DNA of 64,000 nucleotides, from NCBI RefSeq assembly GCF_003865365.1, contig NZ_RQVR01000011.1:62001-126000 (forward strand), read 5' to 3'. This DNA is from Flavobacterium macacae. GTDB taxonomy: Bacteria > Bacteroidota > Bacteroidia > Flavobacteriales > Flavobacteriaceae. The translations under genes were made by a program, and so were the position numbers. The notes beneath the pieces were generated by a model that made no database searches, had not been told where the DNA came from, and saw nothing but the letters and a program-made list of their open reading frames with translations. Below are positions 56,055 through 64,000 of the stretch, one piece after another; the first letter of the stretch is position 1, and every line of letters begins with the position of its first letter.

Positions 56055-56903
56055 ATGCTCGCCAAAGAATACAGAAATAATTTTATCAAAAAATTGACTC
56101 CTATATATGATGTGCTTGAAGCCGAAAGTTTCTTTTATATCATTTTGGAAGATTTTCATCAGATGAAACGAATTGATTTGGCGCTAAATACAACTTTTGA
56201 GTTTTCGGATTCTGAAGTAGAAAAGTGGAATTCAGTTTTAGAGCAATTGGTGAATCAAATTCCGATTCAATATATTTTAGGAAATGCACATTTCTACGGA
56301 TTAGAATTTGAAGTCAATGAAAATACGTTAATTCCAAGGCCAGAAACAGAAGAATTGGTCGAATGGATTATCAAGCAAAATGAATTTTCTGATAGAATAA
56401 AAATTCTGGATATCGGGACAGGTTCGGGTTGCATTGCGATTTCTTTGGCTAAAAATCTTCCAAACGCGAAAGTTTTTGCCATTGATGTTTCTAAAAAAGC
56501 GTTGGAAACTGCCAAGAGGAATGCTTCAAAAAACAAGGTGGAAGTTACTTTTTTATTGAAAAATATTTTGGAAACCGAAGATTTAGAACAGCATTTTGAT
56601 ATTATCGTTTCGAATCCGCCTTATGTCAGAAATCTTGAAATGGTAGAAATTAAAAAAAATGTTTTAGAATTTGAACCACACTTGGCTTTGTTCGTAGAAG
56701 ATAATGATGCGTTGGTTTTTTATCGAAAAATTTCAGAATTGGCACAAAAAAATCTATCTGATAACGGACAGCTTTACTTTGAAATCAATCAATATTTAGG
56801 AAGTGAAATGATCGATTTATTAGAGCTAAAAAACTTCCAGAACATCGAATTGCGAAAAGATATTTATGACAATGACCGAATGATTTTTGGTAGAAAAGTT
56901 TAA
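56055..56903 (+). CDS. prmC: Release factor glutamine methyltransferase PrmC
   Basis: PrmC (282 aa) methylates the Gln of the GGQ motif in RF1/RF2. The N-terminal helical domain (about 1-75) ends with IPIQYILGNAHFYG; the SAM-binding motif is LDIGTGSGCIAISLA and the substrate motif SNPPYVR. Start at ATG 56055 (MLAKEYRNNFI); the frame from 56028 has no better start. Confidence 0.93.
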   Translation: MLAKEYRNNFIKKLTPIYDVLEAESFFYIILEDFHQMKRIDLALNTTFEFSDSEVEKWNSVLEQLVNQIPIQYILGNAHFYGLEFEVNENTLIPRPETEELVEWIIKQNEFSDRIKILDIGTGSGCIAISLAKNLPNAKVFAIDVSKKALETAKRNASKNKVEVTFLLKNILETEDLEQHFDIIVSNPPYVRNLEMVEIKKNVLEFEPHLALFVEDNDALVFYRKISELAQKNLSDNGQLYFEINQYLGSEMIDLLELKNFQNIELRKDIYDNDRMIFGRKV

Positions 56904-56963
56904 AAGGTTAGATGTTTAAAAGTTTAAAAGGAAACTGACAGGTCAAAATGGAATACTCCTACT

Positions 56964-58205
56964 TTACTCATATCTCAAAGCCTCAATCGGATCTAAATAA
57001 GCCGCTTTAATCGCAGGATACAAGCCTGAAATCAAAGCTACAAAAAAGCTAATGATGACTGCCGCAAAAATCGCCATCCAAGGTGCTACAAAGGCAAAAT
57101 CTAATGCAGTTGAAATTCCCCAACCGATTAAAACGCCCAAGATAATTCCGACAAAACCGCCCAATTGGCCAATGACCAAACTTTCGGTAAAGAACTGGAA
57201 AGCAATGGTAGAACGTTTGGCTCCAAGTGCTTTTCGCACGCCAATTTCACGCGTTCTTTCGGTAACCGAAACAATCATAATATTCATCAATGCAATCGAA
57301 GAGCCAAAAATCGTAATAATACCGATCACCCAAGCCGAAATTCCCAGAGCTGCGGTTTGCGACATTACCATTTGAAGCAATTCATCGCTTCGGGTAACGC
57401 CAAAATTATTTTCTTCCACGGGATTCAGTTTTCGAACTCTTCGCATCGTAATAATCGCGTCATCGACCGCCGCATCAAGCAATTCCTTTTTATCGATCAT
57501 CACTTTTAAATCGTAATTGATATTTGGCGAAGTAAATAGCGAACGTGCAATCTGTGTCGGAATCAGCACGCGCAAATCTTGTGCGTTCCCAAACGTAGAA
57601 CCTTTTTCTTTTAAAACGCCAATCACTTTAAACTTGGCGCCGCGAATCGAAATCACCTTGTCAATCGGGTTGGTGTCTTTTAAAAGCCCTTTCAAAAAGT
57701 CAGAACCCACAAGGCAGACGTAATTGTTATTTTGGATGTCAAAGCCCGTGAAATTTCGCCCTAACTGTGTTTCCAAACCTGAATTTCCTAAAAAATTCTC
57801 GTCCACGCCCAAAACTGAAATATCGGGATCTGTTTTTTTGCTTTCGTATTTAATTTCTGCCGTTGAAGTTGCTGTAAAAGATAAAGAAGTGGTCGTGAAA
57901 GGATATTGGTATTTCTCCTGAAAAGCCTTCGCTTGTGGATAACTTATAATCGGATTTACCTTTTCAATACTGTTATTTCGATTAATTTGAGCCGAAGCGT
58001 CATATTGGCTCATCGAAAAAGTATTGGAGCCCATCGACGAAAAATTCCCTGAAATGGTGTTTTCTAAAGCCGAAACTAAAGTCAGGATTCCTACCAAAGC
58101 GGTGATTCCGATGGCAATGATCAGCACCGTCAAAATCGTCCGCAACAGTTGCGTCCTGATGGAACCCATCGCAATACTTACATTTTCTCTCAGCAGTTTC
58201 AGCAT
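56964..58205 (-). CDS. ABC transporter permease, MacB/FtsX type
   Basis: A 413-aa permease with one N-terminal TM helix (about 20-45), a periplasmic MacB-PCD-like domain (about 50-270) and three C-terminal TM helices with the FtsX signature ERTREIGVRKALGA. It is predicted to work with an ATPase and possibly a membrane fusion protein in mechanotransmission-type efflux or lipoprotein handling, but no ATP-binding partner lies next to it here. Convergent with prmC, divergent from hisS. Confidence 0.9.
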   Translation of the reverse strand: MLKLLRENVSIAMGSIRTQLLRTILTVLIIAIGITALVGILTLVSALENTISGNFSSMGSNTFSMSQYDASAQINRNNSIEKVNPIISYPQAKAFQEKYQYPFTTTSLSFTATSTAEIKYESKKTDPDISVLGVDENFLGNSGLETQLGRNFTGFDIQNNNYVCLVGSDFLKGLLKDTNPIDKVISIRGAKFKVIGVLKEKGSTFGNAQDLRVLIPTQIARSLFTSPNINYDLKVMIDKKELLDAAVDDAIITMRRVRKLNPVEENNFGVTRSDELLQMVMSQTAALGISAWVIGIITIFGSSIALMNIMIVSVTERTREIGVRKALGAKRSTIAFQFFTESLVIGQLGGFVGIILGVLIGWGISTALDFAFVAPWMAIFAAVIISFFVALISGLYPAIKAAYLDPIEALRYE

Positions 58206-58396
58206 AATTTTAATTTTTTGTCGAAGGTCTAAACTCTAAAGTCAAATGTAACGCTCAATTCTCAATTCTAAAAACTAATTTCTAAAAATAAAGTAAGATA
58301 TTTGCAACTTAAAATTTCAGAAGCAAGATTTAAGATTTCAGAATCTCTATATGACGATTACACCTGAAATCAAAAAATCAAAAATCATAAATAAAA

Positions 58397-59764
58397 ATGG
58401 CAAAACCAGGCATTCCAAAAGGAACTCGAGATTTCTCTCCGATAGAGGTTTCAAAAAGACAGCATATCATCCAAATCATCAAAAATAATTTTGAGAAATT
58501 CGGCTATCAGCCCATAGAAACACCTTCTTTTGAAAACTCTGAGACCTTGATGGGAAAATATGGGGAAGAAGGCGACCGATTGATTTTTAAGATATTGAAT
58601 TCTGGAGATAAAGTAAAAAAAGCAGATTTAAACGCTTTGGAAAACGGAAATTTAGCCAAATTCTCAAGCTCACTTTCTGAGAAAGCCTTGCGTTATGATT
58701 TGACAGTTCCGTTTGCAAGATATGTGGTCCAACACCAAAGCGAATTGGAATTTCCATTTAAAAGATACCAGATCCAACCTGTTTGGAGAGCTGATAATCC
58801 TCAAAAAGGGCGTTTCAGGGAATTTTACCAATGTGACGCTGACGTTGTGGGTTCGACTTCGCTTTTTCAAGAAATTGAATTGGTACAATTGTATGATTCT
58901 GTTTTCACGGAATTAGGTTTGGAAGGTGTTACCATAAAAATCAATAATAGAAAAATTTTATCAGGAATTGCTGAAGTCATCGGTGCTTCAGATAAATTAA
59001 TTGATTTTACGGTTGCTTTAGATAAATTAGACAAAATAGGCGAAGACGGCGTGAAAAAAGAAATGCTTGAAAAAGGGATTTCTGCTGAAGCGATTGAAAA
59101 AGTACAGCCCTTATTTAATTTTACCGGAAGTATTTCCGAGAAAATAAACCAGCTTTCGGAGTTGCTTTCTGCTTCTGAAGAAGGAAAAAAAGGAGTAGAA
59201 GAGTTGCAGTTCATCTGTGAAAAGGTAGCGGAATTAGGTTTAAAAAAATCAATTTTAGATTTAGATGTGACTTTGGCTCGAGGCTTGAATTATTACACCG
59301 GAGCTATTTTTGAAGTGGCACCTCCAAAAACGGTAGCAATGGGTTCTATCGGCGGTGGCGGAAGGTATGATGATTTGACGGGAATCTTCGGGTTAAAAAA
59401 TATGAGTGGCGTTGGAATTTCTTTCGGGTTAGACCGAATTTATTTGGTTGTGGAAGAATTGAATCTGTTTCCAGAAACGGTGACGACTTCTTCAAAAGCG
59501 ATTTTCTTTAATTACGGAATCGATGAAGCTTTTTATTCTATGAAAATCATTTCGCAATTGCGTGACGAAAATATCAAAGTAGAATTGTATCCTGACAAGG
59601 CAAAAATGGACAAACAGTTTAAGTATGCTGAAAAGCGCCTGATTCCGTTTGCTGTCATGATTGGGAATAATGAAATGGAGACCCAAACGTTCAGCGTGAA
59701 AAATTTAGTCTCCGGAGATAAATTGACTTTGAATTTTGAGGAATTGAAAGATCTATTGCAATAA
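58397..59764 (+). CDS. hisS: Histidyl-tRNA synthetase
   Basis: HisRS (455 aa) charges tRNA-His. Class II motif 1 lies around [12 protein letters not shown], motif 2 is [20 protein letters not shown], histidine-binding segments include [15 protein letters not shown], and motif 3 is [16 protein letters not shown]-terminal anticodon-binding domain (about 365-455) is complete. A symmetric terminator follows 15 bases after the stop. Confidence 0.97.
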   Translation: MAKPGIPKGTRDFSPIEVSKRQHIIQIIKNNFEKFGYQPIETPSFENSETLMGKYGEEGDRLIFKILNSGDKVKKADLNALENGNLAKFSSSLSEKALRYDLTVPFARYVVQHQSELEFPFKRYQIQPVWRADNPQKGRFREFYQCDADVVGSTSLFQEIELVQLYDSVFTELGLEGVTIKINNRKILSGIAEVIGASDKLIDFTVALDKLDKIGEDGVKKEMLEKGISAEAIEKVQPLFNFTGSISEKINQLSELLSASEEGKKGVEELQFICEKVAELGLKKSILDLDVTLARGLNYYTGAIFEVAPPKTVAMGSIGGGGRYDDLTGIFGLKNMSGVGISFGLDRIYLVVEELNLFPETVTTSSKAIFFNYGIDEAFYSMKIISQLRDENIKVELYPDKAKMDKQFKYAEKRLIPFAVMIGNNEMETQTFSVKNLVSGDKLTLNFEELKDLLQ

Positions 59765-59779
59765 GATTTAATAAAATAA

Positions 59780-59810
59780 AAAAAGTCCCGCCTTTACAGC
59801 GGGACTTTTT
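59780..59810. terminator. Terminator after hisS
   Basis: AAAAAGTCCCGC, a seven-base loop, GCGGGACTTTTT. T-runs exist on both strands, so it can also serve the decayed - strand gene behind it. Confidence 0.92.
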
Positions 59811-59848
59811 CGTTCTAAAAACTAAATTATAATCCCTAATAATTACAA

Positions 59849-60003
59849 TTATTTGATAATGATCTTTTGGCTTAAGTTGCCTTTTGTGGTCTGGATTTTT
59901 ACGATGTAAGTTCCTGTGCTTAAATTTGAAATCGGAATTTGAATGGATTCTTGATTCTGGTATTCAATTGTCGTCCATCGAGGCTATTTGAAAGTATTTT
60001 TGC
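59849..60003 (-). pseudogene. Orphan T9SS C-terminal sorting-domain remnant
   Basis: On the - strand the end of a type A tail can be read: AKILSNSLDG in one frame, then TTIEYQNQESIQIPISNLS and TGTYIVKIQTTKGNLSQKII in another, with stop at 59849-59851. One added base after GATGG (near 59975) joins the frames. Upstream a TAG ends the frame and no signal peptide or passenger is present, so the body of the protein is gone. It is a relic of a secreted protein of the kind found at 15774. The rest of the 374-base gap holds the hisS terminator and the next gene's promoter (TAAATTTG at 60114-60121). Confidence 0.65.
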
Positions 60004-60138
60004 CTATTTATAATCTTTGCGCCAAAATACGTATTGAAAAAAGAAGAAATAAGTCCTGAGAAGGCGATGTTTTAAAAAGTTAAAAATACCTTTAGTATCT
60101 GAAAATCTTTAAGTAAATTTGCCCCTTATTTTTCAAAA

Positions 60139-60678
60139 GTGCAAAAAGATATCATTGTTATTATCGGAGGTCCAGGAACAGGCAAAACCACAATCATTGA
60201 CGGTTTATTAGAACGTGGCAATTGCTGCCTGCCCGAAATCTCCCGCGAAATCACCTTGGAAGCAAAAAAACAGGGAATTGAGCAATTGTTTTTAGAAAAC
60301 CCATTGCTGTTCAGTGAATTGCTTCTCGAGGGACGAAAAAAACAATACCACCAAGCCGTTGCTGAAGAAAACCCGGTGGTTTTTATTGACCGCGGTATTC
60401 CAGACGTTTTGGCTTACATGCACTACATCGGCGACGCTTATCCTGCCTTTTTTGACGAAGCTTGCCGGGAACACAAATATACCAAAATCTTTATTTTGCC
60501 GCCTTGGGAAGCCATTTACGAAAGTGATGACGCCCGATATGAAAACTACGAACAGGCCACTTTGATTTACAAACATTTGAAAGAAACCTACGAAAGTTAT
60601 GGCTACAACTTGATTGAAGTACCAAAAGATACTGTCGATAACAGAATTCTTTTTATCTTGGGGCATCTTTCGAACTAG
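60139..60678 (+). CDS. Small P-loop ATPase (AAA_28-like)
   Basis: A 179-aa nucleotide-binding protein. Walker A is GGPGTGKTT (residues 10-18), followed by FIDRGIPDVLAYMHYIGD, the pattern of AAA_28/nucleoside-kinase-like P-loop proteins. The start is GTG (60139), 18 bases after a TAAATTTG box. It lies four bases upstream of recQ, so the pair is probably one transcript. It may be a small-molecule kinase; the substrate is unknown. Confidence 0.82.
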   Translation: MQKDIIVIIGGPGTGKTTIIDGLLERGNCCLPEISREITLEAKKQGIEQLFLENPLLFSELLLEGRKKQYHQAVAEENPVVFIDRGIPDVLAYMHYIGDAYPAFFDEACREHKYTKIFILPPWEAIYESDDARYENYEQATLIYKHLKETYESYGYNLIEVPKDTVDNRILFILGHLSN

Positions 60679-60682
60679 AAAT

Positions 60683-62575
60683 ATGCAAGAAGCGCTTTCG
60701 ATTCTTCAAAAATACTGGAAACACGACTCATTCAGAACGCCTCAGGCCGAAATCATTGCTTCGGTTTTAGAAGGCAAAGATACTTTTGCCTTGATGCCAA
60801 CCGGCGGTGGAAAATCGATCTGTTTCCAAATTCCGGCACTGATGAACGACGGAATCTGTCTTGTCGTTTCGCCCTTGATCGCCTTGATGAAAGACCAAGT
60901 GGCCAATCTCCAAAAAATAAATATCAAAGCAATTGCCATGACGGGCGGTATTTCTTCTGATGAAATCAGCGACCTTTTAGATAATTGCCAATTCGGGAAT
61001 TATAAGTTTTTGTATTTATCTCCAGAACGTCTTCAATCAGATTGGATTTTAGACCGAATCAAAGCACTTCCGATAAATTTAATTGCCATTGACGAAGCGC
61101 ATTGCGTTTCACAGTGGGGACACGATTTTCGTCCGGCATATTTGAAAATTGCTTCGCTGAAAGAACATTTCCCTAAAATTCCTTTTTTAGCATTGACCGC
61201 AACCGCCACAGAACGAGTGAAAGAAGATGTGGCGAAGCAATTAAATCTCCAAAATCCGGCTGTTTTTCAGAAATCTTTTGCCCGCGAAAATCTGGCGTAT
61301 ATGGTTTTTAATGTGGAAGATAAATTGTTTCGTTTGGAGCAAATTCTAAAGAAAAATCCACAACCTTCCATCATTTATGTTCGAAACAGGAAAGCGTGCA
61401 TTGATGTTTCTTCCCAATTAAATTCGCTTGGAATCAAAGCTACTTTTTACCACGGAGGCCTTCATATAAAGGAGAAAGATAAAAACATGAAGCTTTGGAT
61501 GAATGAAGAAGTTCAAGCAATGGTGTCGACAAATGCCTTTGGGATGGGAATTGACAAGGCAAATGTAAAGACGGTAATTCACATCCAATTGCCCGAAAAT
61601 CTTGAAAATTATTACCAAGAAGCGGGTAGGGCAGGACGAAATGGCGAAAAAGCTTTTGCGGTTTTGCTCAACAGTCCGTCTGATGTCCAGTCTTCTGAAA
61701 GCCAGATTCTGAATAACCTTCCGGATAATAAATCCTTGAAAGAAATGTATGTGAAGCTGTGTAATTTTTTTCAGATTGCCTACGGCGAAGGTATTAACGA
61801 GCAGTTTTCATTCAATATCAATCAATTTTGTGTGCAATATAATTTTCCAATTCTGAAAACATTTAACGCCTTGCAGTTTTTAGACCGACAAGGGATTATC
61901 ACGCTTTCGCAAGAGTTTTCTGAAAAAGTGACCGTTCAATTTGTGATAGAATCTAAAGAAGTGATACGATACACGAGCTTGAATCCGCAAGACGAAGAGA
62001 TTGTTTTGGCAATGCTTCGGACCTATTCTGGGATTTATGAAATTAGTACTCCTGTAAATATTTCGCTGATTGCAAAAAAAGCAAAATGCCAAGAAAATCA
62101 AGTGGTCGCGGTTTTGAATAAATTACAAGAAAGACAAGTTATAGACTATCATGCCAAAAATAACGACTCGACAATTACGTTTAATGAGGTTCGTGAAGAT
62201 GACCGAACCATCAATAGGGTTTCGAAATATTTGGAAAACCAAAATGATTTGAAAAACAAGCAGTTGCAGTCGGTTTTGGATTATGTAGTTGATGATAAAT
62301 CGTGTAAAAGCAAACAGTTATTGCGTTATTTTGGAGAAAAAGAAGGTGCCAATTGCGGGATTTGTTCTTATTGTATCAAACAAAATAAAACCGAGGCCAA
62401 AGTGTCTTCTGTTGCTGCAAAAATAATAGATTTGCTGAAAACAAGTCCGATGAGTTCGAGAGAAATCCAAATGTATTCGAAATTCCCCGATGATGCGATT
62501 ATCTTTGCCATCCAGCAATTGCTCGAAATAAATAAGATTGAAGTTTTGCCAAACAATAAATATACCTTGAAATAA
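60683..62575 (+). CDS. RecQ family ATP-dependent DNA helicase
   Basis: A 630-aa RecQ-type 3'-5' helicase. Walker A PTGGGKS with K44, DEAH box from D137, motif VI GRAGRNGE, then a RecQ-Ct region with a probable zinc site (CGICSYC). The length falls in the short RecQ class; a complete HRDC domain is not evident at the end. Start ATG 60683; the frame running back to 60614 overlaps the ATPase gene. Stop and the fmt start touch (TAAATG). Confidence 0.92.
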   Translation: MQEALSILQKYWKHDSFRTPQAEIIASVLEGKDTFALMPTGGGKSICFQIPALMNDGICLVVSPLIALMKDQVANLQKINIKAIAMTGGISSDEISDLLDNCQFGNYKFLYLSPERLQSDWILDRIKALPINLIAIDEAHCVSQWGHDFRPAYLKIASLKEHFPKIPFLALTATATERVKEDVAKQLNLQNPAVFQKSFARENLAYMVFNVEDKLFRLEQILKKNPQPSIIYVRNRKACIDVSSQLNSLGIKATFYHGGLHIKEKDKNMKLWMNEEVQAMVSTNAFGMGIDKANVKTVIHIQLPENLENYYQEAGRAGRNGEKAFAVLLNSPSDVQSSESQILNNLPDNKSLKEMYVKLCNFFQIAYGEGINEQFSFNINQFCVQYNFPILKTFNALQFLDRQGIITLSQEFSEKVTVQFVIESKEVIRYTSLNPQDEEIVLAMLRTYSGIYEISTPVNISLIAKKAKCQENQVVAVLNKLQERQVIDYHAKNNDSTITFNEVREDDRTINRVSKYLENQNDLKNKQLQSVLDYVVDDKSCKSKQLLRYFGEKEGANCGICSYCIKQNKTEAKVSSVAAKIIDLLKTSPMSSREIQMYSKFPDDAIIFAIQQLLEINKIEVLPNNKYTLK

Positions 62576-63523
62576 ATGGAAAAGTTACGCATCGTTTTTA
62601 TGGGAACCCCAGAATTTGCTGTGGGTATTTTAGATACCATCTTTAAAAATAATTTTGAAGTTGTGGGCGTAATTACCGCTGCGGATAAACCTGCTGGTCG
62701 TGGCCAAAAAATAAAATATTCGGCGGTAAAAGAATATGCGCTAGAAAATAACTTGCGCCTTTTGCAACCGGCAAATTTAAAAGAGGAGGCTTTTTTAGAA
62801 GAATTGAAAAGCTTGCATGCCAATCTTCAAGTGGTTGTGGCTTTCAGGATGTTGCCAAAAGCAGTTTGGGAAATGCCTGAATTCGGAACCTTTAACCTTC
62901 ATGCTTCGTTACTGCCAAATTATCGCGGTGCTGCGCCCATCAATTGGGCGATTATTAACGGAGAGGAAAAAACAGGAGTCACTACGTTTTTCATAGACGA
63001 TAAAATTGATACCGGAGCTACTATTTTAAGCAAAGAAGTAGCGATTTCTTCTGAAGAAAATGCTGGCAATCTGCACGATACCTTAATGGATTTAGGAAGT
63101 GAAGCGGTGGTTGAAACGCTACATTTAATCGAGAATGGAAATACAGATCCAAAAGTACAGACTGATACGGACGATATCAAAACGGCATATAAATTAAACA
63201 AAGAAAACTGTAAGATCGATTGGACTAAATCAGGAAAAGAGATTCACAATTTAATTCGCGGCCTTTCGCCTTATCCTGCGGCTTGGACTTATTTTGCAGA
63301 TAAAGGCCAAGAATGGAATGTAAAAATCTATGAGGCACGCTTTACTCGTGAAAGACATTCTGAAACAATCGGGAAGATTACAACGACAAAAAAAGAAATG
63401 AAAATCGCTACAAAAGACGGCTACATCGAAATAGTACAATTGCAGTTTCCGGGAAAGAAGAATCTTAAGACATTTGAACTTTTAAATGGTATTGCGTTTT
63501 CGGAGGAAGCTAAAGCTTTCTAA
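62576..63523 (+). CDS. fmt: Methionyl-tRNA formyltransferase
   Basis: Fmt (315 aa) formylates initiator Met-tRNA using 10-formyl-THF. N-terminal FMGTPEFAVGIL, the formyl-THF motif HASLLPNYRGAAPINWAI and a C-terminal tRNA-binding domain (about 205-315) are all present. It is joined to recQ by adjacent stop and start, with no terminator between. Confidence 0.97.
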   Translation: MEKLRIVFMGTPEFAVGILDTIFKNNFEVVGVITAADKPAGRGQKIKYSAVKEYALENNLRLLQPANLKEEAFLEELKSLHANLQVVVAFRMLPKAVWEMPEFGTFNLHASLLPNYRGAAPINWAIINGEEKTGVTTFFIDDKIDTGATILSKEVAISSEENAGNLHDTLMDLGSEAVVETLHLIENGNTDPKVQTDTDDIKTAYKLNKENCKIDWTKSGKEIHNLIRGLSPYPAAWTYFADKGQEWNVKIYEARFTRERHSETIGKITTTKKEMKIATKDGYIEIVQLQFPGKKNLKTFELLNGIAFSEEAKAF

Positions 63524-63628
63524 TCCCGTGTAAACAGTGAAGTGGCGGTGAATTTCATAAAAACAAGACGGTTTTGTTAACAAAACCCTAAAGTTATCAA
63601 CAAATAGGCGAAAAACCATTGAAATGTC

Positions 63629-63658
63629 TTGCACGGTAAGGAAATCCTATTAAATTTG
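63629..63658 (+). promoter_or_regulatory. Consensus promoter of the HU gene
   Basis: TTG (63629-63631), 19 bases, TAAATTTG (63651-63658): full agreement with the Bacteroidota pattern. Expected start near 63665, leader about 35 bases, rich in A and T. Confidence 0.75.
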
Positions 63659-63699
63659 TTATAGCATAGAATGTTTAACCAACAATTAAAACTAATATT

Positions 63700-63978
63700 A
63701 TGAACAAATCAGAATTAATCGACGCTATCGCTGCTGACGCAGGAATTTCTAAAGCGGCTGCAAAATTGGCTTTAGAGTCTTTTTTATCTAATGTAGGTGG
63801 AACTTTACAAAAAGGTGGAAGAGTATCTTTAGTTGGATTCGGATCTTGGTCAGTTTCAGGAAGAGCTGCAAGAGAAGGAAGAAATCCTCAAACAGGAAAA
63901 ACGATCAGCATCGCTGCTAAAAACGTAGTGAAATTTAAAGCTGGTGCTGAATTAGAAGGTTCAGTAAACGCTAAATAG
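63700..63978 (+). CDS. HU family DNA-binding protein
   Basis: A 92-aa HU/IHF-type nucleoid protein. It begins MNKSELIDAIAADAGISKAA, and the beta-arm shows VSLVGFGSWSVSGRAAREGR then NPQTGKTI. It binds DNA without strong sequence preference and shapes the nucleoid. It has a perfect consensus promoter and highly biased codons, in line with high expression. No terminator is visible in the 22 bases left in the window. Confidence 0.96.
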   Translation: MNKSELIDAIAADAGISKAAAKLALESFLSNVGGTLQKGGRVSLVGFGSWSVSGRAAREGRNPQTGKTISIAAKNVVKFKAGAELEGSVNAK

Positions 63979-64000
63979 TTTCATTCCGAAATAAAAAATA

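Noticed and set aside
57934..57942. TGTGGATAA, a perfect DnaA-box complement
   Set aside because: Single copy inside the ABC permease gene, with no cluster or AT-rich unwinding region, so not an origin.

Overview
The window looks like a chromosomal segment of a Flavobacterium-type bacterium (Bacteroidota, Flavobacteriaceae). The grounds are an AT-rich sequence, start codons preceded by A/T runs instead of Shine-Dalgarno motifs, repeated TAnnTTTG minus-7 boxes typical of the Bacteroidota housekeeping sigma factor, type IX secretion (T9SS) C-terminal sorting domains, and family-level protein matches. Nothing indicates a prophage, plasmid, CRISPR array or insertion sequence.

Region 1 (1-15178) is the translation/transcription core on the + strand: the end of rpsU, xerC, an HPF/RaiA hibernation factor, tRNA-Thr(TGT), tRNA-Tyr(GTA), tRNA-Thr(GGT), tuf, tRNA-Trp(CCA), secE, nusG, rplKAJL, rpoB, rpoC and a DUF3467 gene, closed by a strong terminator. 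Hairpins lie after rpsU and tuf, before rplK and after rplL. A palindromic element flanked by direct repeats sits between rpoB and rpoC.

Region 2 (15179-27421) is a cell-surface island. It has a 2070-aa T9SS substrate with a type A tail, a frame-shifted secreted protein, a 1371-aa T9SS substrate with a type C-like tail and a non-ATG start, and a 71-aa signal peptide/linker/TM protein whose tail resembles PID-CTERM sorting tails. The frame-shifted gene carries an almost identical copy of that tail, so the 1371-aa gene lies between two 48-bp direct repeats. This is the most unusual part of the window.

Region 3 (27448-45340) holds prfC (-), a run of three periplasmic SurA/parvulin-type folding factors (+) followed by a MoxR ATPase, two unrelated-type aconitases in tandem (+), and then a - strand group: a decayed small gene, an OsmC protein, two tandem C1q-like secreted proteins, a long-form GAPDH and an HtrA protease.

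Region 4 (45341-64000) is mostly housekeeping: dapF-GNAT-mltG-DUF2279 (+, with a structured leader), a lysozyme-like secreted protein, dnaA-LMW phosphatase-RsmI-like methyltransferase (-), a thioesterase, ribD-HAD-YigZ (-), GNAT-prmC (+), an FtsX-type ABC permease (-), hisS (+), a small P-loop ATPase, recQ, fmt and an HU gene. An orphan T9SS tail remnant lies between hisS and the ATPase. Several computed reading frames start too early. Starts were moved where a -33/-7 promoter, a terminator, an upstream gene or family length required it.
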